From NCBI RefSeq assembly GCF_018614875.1, contig NZ_JAGGNW010000026.1:1-64000 (forward strand): DNA of 64,000 bases, read 5' to 3'. The notes beneath the pieces were generated by a model. It was given only the letters and a program-made list of their open reading frames with translations. It was not told the DNA's origin and made no database searches. Below, piece by piece: positions 52,374 to 60,322 of this stretch; position 1 is the first letter of the stretch, and each line of letters opens with the position of its first letter. Made by a program: the position numbers and the translations under genes. Origin of the DNA: Variovorax paradoxus. GTDB lineage: Bacteria > Pseudomonadota > Gammaproteobacteria > Burkholderiales > Burkholderiaceae_C.

Positions 52374-53624
52374 ATGTTCAGTTTCTTCAAGAAAAAACCG
52401 CCTGCCGAATCACCGGCCGCGCCGGCGCCCTCCCCGGCCGCCGAGCCGGCACCGCCTCCCGAGCCTGCCCCCGCGCGCTCGGTGTTCTCTCCGTCGAGCT
52501 GGTTCGGTTCGAAGCCTGCCGCGGAAGAAGCGACGCTCCCGCCTGCAGCGCCAGTCACACCGCCCACGGTAGTAGCGCCTCCTCCTCCTACTCCTGCGCC
52601 GCTTCCCGCGGCCGCGCCAGCGACCGCCCCCGCTGCGCCGGACGTCGCACCGATGCCAGCGCCAGCACCCGCCGATCTGGCCGCGCCCCTGCCCGCCCTC
52701 ATCACCGATGCGGCGATGGCGGCCGAGCGCAAGGGCTGGTTCGACAAGCTCAAGACCGGCCTGCGCAAGACCGGCACCGGCATCCAGGCGGTGTTCGTCA
52801 ATGCCCAGATCGACGACGCGCTGTACGAGGAACTCGAATCGGCCCTGCTGATGGCCGATGCCGGCGTCAAGGCCACCGAATACCTGCTCGACGACCTGCG
52901 CGGCCGCGTCAAGCGCCAGATGGCGACCGATGCGGCGCAAGTGAAGCGGCTGCTGGCCGACGCCATCACCGACCTGCTCCAGCCGCTCGAGAAGCCGCTG
53001 GTGATCGGTCAGTTCACGCCCACGGTGATCATGGTGGCCGGCGTCAACGGCGCCGGCAAGACCACCTCCATCGGCAAGCTCACCAAGCACCTGGCCAACG
53101 AGGGCGCCTCGGTGCTGCTGGCCGCGGCCGACACCTTCCGGGCGGCGGCGCGCGAGCAGCTGCTGGTCTGGGCCGACCGCAACACGGTCGAGATCGTGAG
53201 CCAGGAAGGCGGCGACCCGTCGGCCGTGAGCTTCGACGCGGTGACCGCCGGCAAGGCGCGCGGCAAGGACGTGGTGCTGGTCGACACCGCCGGCCGGCTG
53301 CCGACGCAGCTGCACCTGATGGACGAGCTCAGGAAGATCAAGCGCGTCGTCACCAAGGCCGACGCCACCGCGCCGCACGAGGTGCTGCTGGTGATCGACG
53401 GCAACACCGGGCAGAACGCCCTGGCGCAGGTCAGGGCCTTCGACGAGACGCTGGGCCTCACCGGCCTGGTGGTGACCAAGCTCGATGGCACGGCCAAGGG
53501 CGGCGTGCTCTGCGCCATTGCGCGCGAGCGGCCGGTCCCGGTCTACTTCATCGGCGTGGGCGAGAAGCTGGAAGACCTCGAAACCTTCAACGCACGCGAA
53601 TTCGCGCTGGCGCTGCTGGGCTGA
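52374..53624 (+). CDS. ftsY: Signal recognition particle receptor FtsY
   Basis: A 416-residue GTPase that docks SRP-ribosome complexes at the membrane. NG domain: helical N part LKTGLRKTGTGIQAVF, P-loop VMVAGVNGAGKTTSIGKL, DTFRAAAREQLLVW, DTAGRLPTQLHLMDELRK and TKLDGTAKGG. The first about 105 residues (FSFFKKKPPAESPAAPAP...) are Pro/Ala-rich rather than the long acidic A domain of E. coli. Diverges from the M16 pair. Confidence 0.97.
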   Translation: MFSFFKKKPPAESPAAPAPSPAAEPAPPPEPAPARSVFSPSSWFGSKPAAEEATLPPAAPVTPPTVVAPPPPTPAPLPAAAPATAPAAPDVAPMPAPAPADLAAPLPALITDAAMAAERKGWFDKLKTGLRKTGTGIQAVFVNAQIDDALYEELESALLMADAGVKATEYLLDDLRGRVKRQMATDAAQVKRLLADAITDLLQPLEKPLVIGQFTPTVIMVAGVNGAGKTTSIGKLTKHLANEGASVLLAAADTFRAAAREQLLVWADRNTVEIVSQEGGDPSAVSFDAVTAGKARGKDVVLVDTAGRLPTQLHLMDELRKIKRVVTKADATAPHEVLLVIDGNTGQNALAQVRAFDETLGLTGLVVTKLDGTAKGGVLCAIARERPVPVYFIGVGEKLEDLETFNAREFALALLG

Positions 53625-53651
53625 CGCGCCGGCAGCAGCACCCGCCGCTGC

Positions 53652-54698
53652 TCAAAAGCCGAAGAGCGAGCGGGTATCGCAGAGAAAGCCGCTGCAGTTG
53701 GCAGGCCGGATGTAGAGCGTCCTGATCTGGCCGCTCGGCAGCATGTAGTCGCCCACCAGGGCGTTGCCCTTGGCGCCCTCGGCATTCGCCTGCGCGATGT
53801 AGTCCGCGCTGTTGGCCGCGGGCTGCAGGTTCTGATAGGTGAACGTGGCCGCTTGCGACAGGTCTTTCTCGTAGAGCAGCTTCGTGCCGTCCGAGAAGAC
53901 GTAGCCGGTCTTGAACCGGAAGCCCCGAGCGCCCTGGGCCTCGAACTGGGCCAGGAAATCGGCGTCGTTGCCGGGCTGGCCCAGCGCTTCATAGCCATAA
54001 GTGGCGCTGCCTTGCGCGTCCTTTTGATAGACCAGCACCGTGGTCCCGCCAACCATATAGGCGCCGCCGACGCTGTAGTAGCCGTTGCCGCCCTGCGCGT
54101 TGACCTGCGACAGATATCCGGCGCTGTCGGCGGGCGCGGTCAGCACGGCATAGGTGTAGGTCGAAGCGGAGCCGTTGTCCTTGCGATAGAACGTGCGAAT
54201 CTGGCCGCCCACCACGTACGGCCCGCCCCACTTGAAGCCCCTGGCGCCCTGAGCGTTGAGCTGGTCCTGGAACTCAGCCACGGAACCGGCATTCGGCAGC
54301 AGCTCGAAGGCATAGGTGGTCCCGGCATCCTTCACGTAGGCCTCGACCACCTCCACGCTCGTGGGGCTCGCGGTGAAGGCCAGGCCGCTGAAGAAGCGGA
54401 AGGATCTTGCGCCCTGCGCATTGAGCCGATCGAGAAGTGCCGCAGCGTCGGCGGCAGGCGGCAACGCCTCGTACATGAAGGTGCGAGTGGCCGGGGCCGG
54501 CGCGGGAGCCGGTGTGGGGGCCGGAGCGGGTGCCGGAGATGGAGCCGGCGGAGGCGCAGGTGCCGGTGCAGGTGGCGGCGGAACCCCATTGCCCCAGCCG
54601 ATCGGCAACGCGCCTCCTCCCCCTCCCCCGCCGCCGCAGGCCGCCAGGGCCAGTGTGGCGGCCACTGCGGCCGCTACCGCTGCAAGCTTGAAACTCAT
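53652..54698 (-). CDS. Lipoprotein with five tandem repeats, function unknown
   Basis: A 348-residue protein. Lipobox LALAAC at about residue 20 is followed by a run of eight Gly and a Pro/Ala linker (APAPAPPPAPSPAPAP), then five tandem units of about 50 residues. Each has Y.YE.L....., a run like FLAQFEAQGARGFRF, a G.YV or G.YM turn and a final YxKD-type strand. The first three NAQGA or NAQGG cores are the most alike; the last unit ends with two Cys (ANCSGFLCDTRS). No known domain is recognised. It is on the same strand as the hybrid kinase, 130 bp downstream, and its upstream region holds a motif shared with the response-regulator gene. Confidence 0.85.
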   Translation of the reverse strand: MSFKLAAVAAAVAATLALAACGGGGGGGGALPIGWGNGVPPPPAPAPAPPPAPSPAPAPAPTPAPAPAPATRTFMYEALPPAADAAALLDRLNAQGARSFRFFSGLAFTASPTSVEVVEAYVKDAGTTYAFELLPNAGSVAEFQDQLNAQGARGFKWGGPYVVGGQIRTFYRKDNGSASTYTYAVLTAPADSAGYLSQVNAQGGNGYYSVGGAYMVGGTTVLVYQKDAQGSATYGYEALGQPGNDADFLAQFEAQGARGFRFKTGYVFSDGTKLLYEKDLSQAATFTYQNLQPAANSADYIAQANAEGAKGNALVGDYMLPSGQIRTLYIRPANCSGFLCDTRSLFGF

Positions 54699-54764
54699 TT
54701 GGAATCCTCCCTGATCGATGTGTGCGACCCATGGAAGGTACGTCCGGGGGTCTGATGGCCACCA

Positions 54765-54782
54765 GTGCCAAAAGTCATGACA
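54765..54782. promoter_or_regulatory. Shared motif, copy upstream of lipoprotein gene
   Basis: GTGCCAAAAGTCATGACA lies 67 bp before the lipoprotein ATG. It matches 15 of 18 bases of the copy at 57388-57405, and flanking bases extend the match to 21 of 27. The two copies are in the same orientation relative to their genes. A target site of the neighbouring NarL-type regulator is inferred. Confidence 0.6.
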
Positions 54783-54827
54783 TCGCCGGCAAACGCCCGG
54801 CAATTGCCGGCAACACATTCGAAAGTA

Positions 54828-56627
54828 CTAAGTTCCGGGCCGCTCTGCGCTTGCCGCTCTGGCCATCATCCGGAACAGCGAATCGGTCGCCACCGGCTTG
54901 AACAGCACGGGAACCCCGGATTCCCGAACACGCTGCAGCCTGTCGGGAGAGGTCTCGCCGGTAATCAGCAGCAACGGAATCCTGGGCCCGCCTTGCCGTC
55001 GGCCGCTCAGGCGCAGGCCCACGTCCAGCCCATCGACACCATCGGCCAGGCGGTAGTCGCACATCAGCAGGTCGAAGGGCCGCTCGTCGCTGCTCGCCTG
55101 CTCCAAGGCGGCGGCGGCGGCGGCTTCGTCCGCGACGGCAAGGGCGTCGATCGAATGCGAGCGCAACAGGCCCGTCATGGCTTCCCGGATTTCCGACTCG
55201 TCGTCGAGCAGCAGCACCCGCGCGGGCAGTGCCGGCGCCGCTCGCCCGGGCCGGTGTTCCTGCTGCGGCCGCTGCGCCGCAGCGTCGGGCGGAAAAAGCC
55301 CGGCAAGCGCGCTGGCCTGCGGCACAAGAGCCGGCAGCACAACGCGGAAATGGCTGCCGCGCCCCAGCCGCGAATGCATTTGCACCGGATGGCCCAGCAG
55401 GCGCGAGAGCCGCTGCACGATCGACAGGCCGATGCCAAGCCCCCGTGATCGATCGCGGCCCGGATTGTCGACCTGATAGAACTCCTCGAAGATCCGGTTC
55501 GACTGCTCGGGCGCAATGCCGATGCCGGTGTCCCGCACCTCGATCCACACGAACTCCCCGCGTTCGCGGGCCCTCACCGTCACTCCGCCATGCGCGGTGT
55601 ACTTGAGGGCGTTGTCCATCAGGTTGGACAGCATCCGATGCAGCAGCTGGGGGTCGCTGCGCACCCACAATCCGCTGGCGCGCACGCGCAGCTGCAACTG
55701 CTTCTGCTCGGCCTGGGCCGAGAAGGTGTGATTGAGCGGCAGGAACAGTGCATCGAGCTGAACGGCCTGAAGCACGGGTGTGACCACGCCGGCGTCCAGC
55801 CGGGAGATGTCGAGCATGATGTCGAGCGACGCCCCCAGGGCATTGACGGCGCGCATCAGGCGCCCCGCATTGACTCCTTCCGGACGGCCGCGCAGCTCGT
55901 TCTCGAGCGCGGCGCCGAACAGCGCAATGGCGTGCAGCGGCTGCCGCAGGTCATGGCTGGCGCTGGCCAGGAAGCGGGTCTTTTCCCGGCTGGCCCGCTC
56001 GGTGGCGGCAATCTGTTCCGCCAGCCGCACGGCCAGGGCTTCCTTCTCGAAGCGCAGGATCAGCGAATCGGCCAGCAGCCTGTGCTCCTGCACGCCGACG
56101 CGCAGCATGAGAAAGAGGTAGATCGTGGCAAAGGCCGCGAGGAAGAGATGGATGGAATCGCGCTGCCACGCCAGGGCAATGATCAACCCACCCATCATGG
56201 GCAGCGTGTGTCCGAACAGCGCCGCCTTCAGCGGCCGCAGCGACTGAACGGCCCGGGCACAGTTGCCCATCATCACCACCATCAGCGCGGCGGTGACCGG
56301 CAGATTGCCCGCGGGCACGAAGATCCACGGCGCCAGCGCGTCGGCAAACCCGAGCAGGATCACGATGCGGGTGATCCTGCGCGCCCACCAGGCGCTGTCC
56401 GTCGCCGGCACCGACGGGCTCCAGCGCGGCGTGAAGTACATGCCCAGATACAGCGTCAGATGCAGCACGACGAACGGCAGCACCATCGGGTCGCCCAGCT
56501 GCAGGTACATGAACGCGCCGAACACCAGGACAAAGACGACGCGGGCCAGGAAGGTCGCGTTGTAGTTGAAATAGACCGAAGCCACGTGCTCGCGCAGCAC
56601 CCGCTGGTTCAGCGGCGTGTCGGCCAT
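54828..56627 (-). CDS. Hybrid sensor histidine kinase, membrane-bound
   Basis: A 599-residue kinase with about six membrane helices (roughly residues 29-43, 47-65, 85-105, 110-125, 137-153, 158-178) and no large periplasmic domain, so the signal may be sensed within the membrane. His225 in SASHDLRQPLHAIALF is the phosphorylation site; N box DNALKYTAHGG, G1 DTGIGI and G2 RGLGIGLSIVQ follow. A Pro-rich linker leads to a C-terminal receiver (LLLDDESE, acceptor Asp in LLMCDYRLADGVDG, Lys in VLFKPVATD). ATG at 56627 (MADTPLNQ) is 11 bp after the response-regulator stop. It presumably signals to that regulator by phosphorelay. Confidence 0.93.
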   Translation of the reverse strand: MADTPLNQRVLREHVASVYFNYNATFLARVVFVLVFGAFMYLQLGDPMVLPFVVLHLTLYLGMYFTPRWSPSVPATDSAWWARRITRIVILLGFADALAPWIFVPAGNLPVTAALMVVMMGNCARAVQSLRPLKAALFGHTLPMMGGLIIALAWQRDSIHLFLAAFATIYLFLMLRVGVQEHRLLADSLILRFEKEALAVRLAEQIAATERASREKTRFLASASHDLRQPLHAIALFGAALENELRGRPEGVNAGRLMRAVNALGASLDIMLDISRLDAGVVTPVLQAVQLDALFLPLNHTFSAQAEQKQLQLRVRASGLWVRSDPQLLHRMLSNLMDNALKYTAHGGVTVRARERGEFVWIEVRDTGIGIAPEQSNRIFEEFYQVDNPGRDRSRGLGIGLSIVQRLSRLLGHPVQMHSRLGRGSHFRVVLPALVPQASALAGLFPPDAAAQRPQQEHRPGRAAPALPARVLLLDDESEIREAMTGLLRSHSIDALAVADEAAAAAALEQASSDERPFDLLMCDYRLADGVDGLDVGLRLSGRRQGGPRIPLLLITGETSPDRLQRVRESGVPVLFKPVATDSLFRMMARAASAERPGT

Positions 56628-56638
56628 GGGTGGCGGGC

Positions 56639-57385
56639 TCAACGCAGGCTGCTGATCAGTTGCGCACGCGAACGCACGCCGAACAGCAGCAGGATGGTCG
56701 ATACATGATTTTTCACCGTGCCCTCGCTCAAGTTCGCGAACTGGGCGATTTCCTTGTTCGCCTTGCCTTCGAGCACCCACTGCAGCACCTGCATCTGGCG
56801 CGGCGTGAGTTGCTGCCAGGCACTGGCCTGGGCGAATTCGGCATAGCCGCCAAGCGCCTTCGGCACCAGGGCGGGAGGAGCAATTTCGGATCCGTCGGGC
56901 TCGAGCAGGCCGCAGGCGCGGATGAATCCCACCACTTCCTTCAGGTCCGCCGACTTGGGAAGAAAAGCGCTCGCGCCCAGCGCCACTGCCCCTTGCGCCA
57001 GCGACGTATTGCCGGTGCCCGACAGCACCACGATGCGGGCCAACGGGTGGCGCAGGCGAAATTCCGACAGGCCGCTCAAGCCGTGGGTGTCGGGCAATGC
57101 CAGGTCCAGCAGCACCAGTCGGATGGAATCCCGGTGCTTTTCGTAGAGTGCCAGCGCATCGGCCACGCTGCCGGCCTCGAAGACCTCGATGCTCCTGCCG
57201 GAAGAAGCGGTTTGTGCCTGCACCAGCGCGCGCACGCCGAGTCGCAGCAGATCGTGGTCGTCCACCACCAGGATCGCGCCCGGCGGTTGCGCGGGGATGC
57301 CGCCCTCCAGGACCGACGGCGGCGGGTTGGATGAAGATTCGAGCGAGGCCACGCGGTCGATCTTAGCGATGCCCGATCCGCGCAA
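56639..57385 (-). CDS. NarL/LuxR-family response regulator
   Basis: A 248-residue regulator. Receiver: AILVVDDHDLLRLGVRALV (acidic pair), acceptor Asp in LVLLDLALPDTHG, Lys in ASAFLPKSADL. Output: LTPRQMQVLQWVLEGKANKEIAQFANLSEGTVKNHVSTIL, a LuxR helix-turn-helix. TTG at 57385 or GTG at 57352 could be the start; a shared 27-bp motif abuts the former, so 57352 may be better. It is 11 bp upstream of the kinase gene, same strand. Targets probably include its own promoter and the lipoprotein gene. Confidence 0.9.
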   Translation of the reverse strand: MRGSGIAKIDRVASLESSSNPPPSVLEGGIPAQPPGAILVVDDHDLLRLGVRALVQAQTASSGRSIEVFEAGSVADALALYEKHRDSIRLVLLDLALPDTHGLSGLSEFRLRHPLARIVVLSGTGNTSLAQGAVALGASAFLPKSADLKEVVGFIRACGLLEPDGSEIAPPALVPKALGGYAEFAQASAWQQLTPRQMQVLQWVLEGKANKEIAQFANLSEGTVKNHVSTILLLFGVRSRAQLISSLR

Positions 57386-57387
57386 CA

Positions 57388-57405
57388 GTGCCCTAAGTCA
57401 TGGCA
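57388..57405. promoter_or_regulatory. Shared motif, copy upstream of the response-regulator gene
   Basis: GTGCCCTAAGTCATGGCA; the copy is bounded by GTGCC and GGCAC, so it is partly palindromic (GTGCC-N9-GGCAC over 57388-57406). See the copy at 54765-54782. Confidence 0.6.
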
Positions 57406-57488
57406 CAGCCACCGCTTCCGGGAAGCATTTGCTAGCATCTTCATAGCACTTGCCGTCTTCCTTCGGGCGGGAGCACCTGGAGCAGACC

Positions 57489-57669
57489 ATGAGGAGCCTT
57501 GCACTGCCGGTTTCCGCCGCCATCTTCGGGGTGGCATGGATTTTTCAGTTCATCGGCCACAAGATCGAAGGCAGGAAACCTTCGTTCTTCGAAGACATCC
57601 AATATCCTTGGGTGGGGGCCTCTGTTCGTACTCTCCAAGCTGTTTTCGCGTCTCGGTATCCGCTGGTAG
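57489..57669 (+). pseudogene. DUF962 (Mpo1-like) gene remnant, truncated and frameshifted
   Basis: ATG 57489 opens RSLALPVSAAIFGVAWIFQFIGHKIEGRKPSFFEDIQ, the conserved final third of DUF962/Mpo1-like membrane proteins. After DIQ the frame breaks; shifting by one base restores ILGWGPLFVLSKLFSRLGIRW and a TAG, matching the family end (..GPLFVLSKLFRRLGIRW). A single extra T after CAA explains the shift. The normal N-terminal two-thirds are missing and the upstream DNA does not encode them. It is a decaying gene unless the break is a sequencing error. Confidence 0.75.
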
Positions 57670-57748
57670 ACCGCGGGTCGGACGCCGCCGCAGGCCGGAT
57701 CGCCGCCCGGCTGACAGCTTTGGCTATCGGTGCGATAGAAACTTAGGG

Positions 57749-57777
57749 GGAACCCTTGGTTTAGCACTCCCTCTAAT
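57749..57777 (+). promoter_or_regulatory. Candidate sigma-E-type promoter of rpoH
   Basis: GGAACCC at 57749-57755 and TCTAAT at 57772-57777 with a 16-bp spacer fit the GGAACTT-N16-TCTGA style of extracytoplasmic sigma factors, which drive one rpoH promoter in E. coli. TCTAAT could also serve as a sigma-70 -10, but no -35 matches. The -10 lies inside the CIRCE centre. Confidence 0.45.
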
Positions 57778-57787
57778 CGAGTGCTAC
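57761..57787. promoter_or_regulatory. CIRCE operator (HrcA binding site)
   Basis: TTAGCACTC-N9-GAGTGCTAC, differing from the consensus TTAGCACTC-N9-GAGTGCTAA only in the last base. It lies 29 bp before the rpoH start codon, and the repressor gene hrcA is in this same window. Confidence 0.92.
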
Positions 57788-57815
57788 CATGCCCTCTACA
57801 AAGGAGTTTCCCCTG

Positions 57816-58757
57816 ATGACCACGCTGTCTGGAGCCTCTGCCAACCAGCTCGCCGTCGCCAATCCATGGTCGATGGTGCCGCCGCTGGGCAACCTGGATG
57901 CTTATATTTCGGCCGCCAACCGCCTGCCGCTGCTCACGCTCGAAGAAGAGCAGGGCTTCGCACGCCGTTTGCGCGACCACAACGACCTCGAAGCGGCTGG
58001 TGCGCTGATCCTCTCGCACCTGCGCCTCGTGGTCTCCATTTCGCGCCAATATCTGGGTTACGGCCTGCCTCACGGCGACCTGATCCAGGAGGGCAACGTC
58101 GGCCTCATGAAGGCCGTGAAGCGCTTCGACCCCGACCAGGGCGTGCGGCTCGTAAGCTACGCCATGCACTGGATCAAGGCCGAGATCCACGAGTACATCC
58201 TGAAGAACTGGCGCATGGTCAAGGTCGCGACGACCAAGGCCCAGCGCAAGCTGTTCTTCAACCTGCGTTCGATGAAGCAGGGCTTCAAGGCCGATTCGGC
58301 CGCGGCCGACAACGGCACGCACCGCGAGACGCTGAGCCCCGACGAGGTGTCGCAAATGGCGACCCGGCTCAACGTCAAGCCCGAAGAAGTGCTGGAGATG
58401 GAAACCCGCCTGTCGGGCGGCGACGTACTGCTCGACCCGGGTCCGTCGGACGACGGCGATGAAGCCTTCGGCCCGATCGCCTACCTGGCCGACGCCACGC
58501 AGGAACCCACTGCGCTGCTCGAATCGCAGCAGCGCGACCGGCTCTCGAGCGACGGCATCGCCACCGCGCTCGAAGCGCTGGACGACCGCAGCCGCCGCAT
58601 CGTGGAAGAGCGCTGGCTCAAGGTCAACGACGACGGTTCGGGCGGCATGACGCTGCACGACCTGGCGGCGGTGTACGGCGTGAGCGCCGAGCGCATTCGC
58701 CAGATCGAAGTCGCGGCCATGAAGAAGATGAAGAAGGCGCTGGCCGATTACGCCTGA
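57816..58757 (+). CDS. rpoH: Heat-shock sigma factor RpoH (sigma-32)
   Basis: A 313-residue sigma factor. LPLLTLEEEQGFARRLRDHNDLEAAGALILSHLRLVVSISRQYLGYGLPHGDLIQEGNVGLMKAVKRFDP is region 2.1-2.4; KAQRKLFFNLRS is the RpoH box unique to sigma-32; region 4 ends VYGVSAERIRQIEVAAMKKMKKAL. ATG at 57816 has AAGGAG nine bases upstream; an earlier in-frame ATG (57789) would overlap the CIRCE flank. Repression by HrcA through the upstream CIRCE is inferred. Confidence 0.97.
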   Translation: MTTLSGASANQLAVANPWSMVPPLGNLDAYISAANRLPLLTLEEEQGFARRLRDHNDLEAAGALILSHLRLVVSISRQYLGYGLPHGDLIQEGNVGLMKAVKRFDPDQGVRLVSYAMHWIKAEIHEYILKNWRMVKVATTKAQRKLFFNLRSMKQGFKADSAAADNGTHRETLSPDEVSQMATRLNVKPEEVLEMETRLSGGDVLLDPGPSDDGDEAFGPIAYLADATQEPTALLESQQRDRLSSDGIATALEALDDRSRRIVEERWLKVNDDGSGGMTLHDLAAVYGVSAERIRQIEVAAMKKMKKALADYA

Positions 58758-58785
58758 GCCCCGGTTTGCTCTTCGGCCCCCCAAG

Positions 58786-58809
58786 AGCCCGGCCCGTGCC
58801 GGGCTTTTT
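58786..58809 (+). terminator. Rho-independent terminator after rpoH
   Basis: Stem AGCCCGGC/GCCGGGCT (8 bp), 4-base loop and five T, 29 bp after the rpoH stop. On the minus strand it ends at the alkylation-repair-like gene, with which rpoH is convergent. Confidence 0.92.
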
Positions 58810-59669
58810 CATGCCTGTTTGGCCAGCGTTCGCAGGGCCCGCCTGGCAATGTACCGGGTGGCCGGCGTGTCCGATTCGGCCACCCAGCGCGCACAGAGCC
58901 GGTCGACCCACTCGGGCTGGGTCTTGCTCGCGTCGTTGAGCCAGTTCGCCACCGAGTTCTGCACGTAGCGGCTGGTGTCGGCCAGCAGCGGCTCGATCAG
59001 CGGCAGCGCGCGCCAGGGCTCGGCCTTGAGCGCATCGATCTGCGCGCACCAGACGCCGCGCGGGCGCGTGAGTTCGCTGGCAAAGCGGCGGATGTTCGGA
59101 TCGGCATCGGCCGTCCACGGCTGCAGCAGCGCCAGCGACTCGTCGAGCGAGGCGATGACCCCGTCGCGCACCGCCATCCAGGCGATCTCCCGCACGCCGA
59201 AGTGCGGATCGGCGGCAAAGCGCCGCACCGCCTCCAGTTGCGCCGCCAGCGGCAAGCCCGAGAGCGTGACCCACTGCGCGGCCCAGCAGCGCGCAACGTC
59301 GCTGGCATGCGTGGCCAGTCGGTGGGCGACGGCATCGCGTTCGGCATGCAGCGCCGCCAGGTCGTAGAGCGCCCGCGCAATGTGACCATGCCGCTGCATC
59401 GGCTTGAACGCGCCGAGCATGGCGACGGTGTCGGCCAGCCGCTCGCTCGCCGGATCGAGGCCGATGTGGGCCGCCACGCTGCGCGCGAGCCGCGGCAGCT
59501 CGAGCGCCATGAACTCGTTGAGGTTGACGGTTTCGAGCAGTCCGTCGTTGAGCGCGCGCAGCACCTCGGGCGGAATCAGCGCGATGCGGAAGGCGCCCCT
59601 GCGCGCCTTCAGGTGATCGACGGAAGCCAGCGCAGCGACAGCGTCCATGGGCGGCGGCGAGCGGGTCAC
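58809..59669 (-). CDS. DNA alkylation repair-like HEAT-repeat protein
   Basis: A 286-residue helical repeat protein. VQNSVANWLNDASKTQPEWVDRLCARWV and PNIRRFASELTRPRGVWCAQIDAL match the AlkC/AlkD group (HEAT-like DNA glycosylases) in the C-terminal two thirds, including the Asn/Asp/Lys-rich loop. The family includes glycosylases for alkylated bases; catalytic Asp/Trp/Arg sites could not be checked. It follows the SCO-like gene by a few bases on the same strand and is convergent with rpoH. Confidence 0.75.
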   Translation of the reverse strand: MTRSPPPMDAVAALASVDHLKARRGAFRIALIPPEVLRALNDGLLETVNLNEFMALELPRLARSVAAHIGLDPASERLADTVAMLGAFKPMQRHGHIARALYDLAALHAERDAVAHRLATHASDVARCWAAQWVTLSGLPLAAQLEAVRRFAADPHFGVREIAWMAVRDGVIASLDESLALLQPWTADADPNIRRFASELTRPRGVWCAQIDALKAEPWRALPLIEPLLADTSRYVQNSVANWLNDASKTQPEWVDRLCARWVAESDTPATRYIARRALRTLAKQA

Positions 59670-59676
59670 GGCGCGC

Positions 59677-60294
59677 TCAGGACTTGAGCAGCGCCTTCAC
59701 GTCCGACACCATGGGCGCCACGCCGGCGCCGTAGCGCGCGTAAAGCCGCAGCCGGCCTTGGGAGTCGTACACGAAGCTCGCGGCCGAGTGGTCCATCGAA
59801 TAGCTGGTGGGCGTCTTGCCCTCGACCTTCTTGTAATAGACCTTGAAGTCCTTGGCGGTTGCCACGAGCTGGTCGGCCGTGGGAATCAGTGCGACGAAGC
59901 CCGGATCGAACGCGCCCATATAGGCCTTGAGCACCTCGGGCGTGTCGCGCGCGGGATCGACCGTGACGAACAGCACCTGCAGCTTGTCGCCGTCGCTGCC
60001 GAGCTGCTGCTTGACCTGCGCCATCTCGGTCATGGTGGTGGGGCAGACGTCGGGACACTGCGCATAGCCGAAGAACAGCACCACCACCTTGCCCTTGAAG
60101 TCCGCCAGGGTGCGGACCTTGCCGTCGGCGTCTTTCAGCGAGAAGTCGCGCGCATAGTCGGCGCCCGTGATGTCGACCGCATTGAAGCTGGGCCTGGGTT
60201 CGCTGCAGGCCGAGAGCCCCAGCCCCAGGGTGGCGGCCATGCCGGCCCATCCCGCACCGCCGGCAATCAGTTTCAGGGCATTTCGCTTGTTCAT
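59677..60294 (-). CDS. SCO1/SenC-type copper chaperone
   Basis: A 205-residue lipoprotein (lipobox GLSAC near residue 30) with a thioredoxin fold. The copper motif CPDVCP lies in GYAQCPDVCPTTMTEM and the third ligand His in SYSMDHSAASFVYD. It delivers copper to the CuA site of haem-copper oxidases. ATG at 60294 (MNKRNALKL) is chosen. It follows ctaB by 28 bp, in a run with ctaB, ctaA and SURF1. Confidence 0.93.
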   Translation of the reverse strand: MNKRNALKLIAGGAGWAGMAATLGLGLSACSEPRPSFNAVDITGADYARDFSLKDADGKVRTLADFKGKVVVLFFGYAQCPDVCPTTMTEMAQVKQQLGSDGDKLQVLFVTVDPARDTPEVLKAYMGAFDPGFVALIPTADQLVATAKDFKVYYKKVEGKTPTSYSMDHSAASFVYDSQGRLRLYARYGAGVAPMVSDVKALLKS

Positions 60295-60322
60295 GGGCAC
60301 GGGCATTCGATCAATCAATCAA

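Noticed and set aside
49811..52969. A 1052-codon open frame on the minus strand over the M16 and ftsY genes
   Set aside because: Arg/Ala-rich shadow; crosses the well-defined M16 start and the start of ftsY.
54590..54660. Possible phase-variable G tract in the lipoprotein
   Set aside because: The eight glycine codons vary and the longest single-base run is only five or six, too short for classical slippage.
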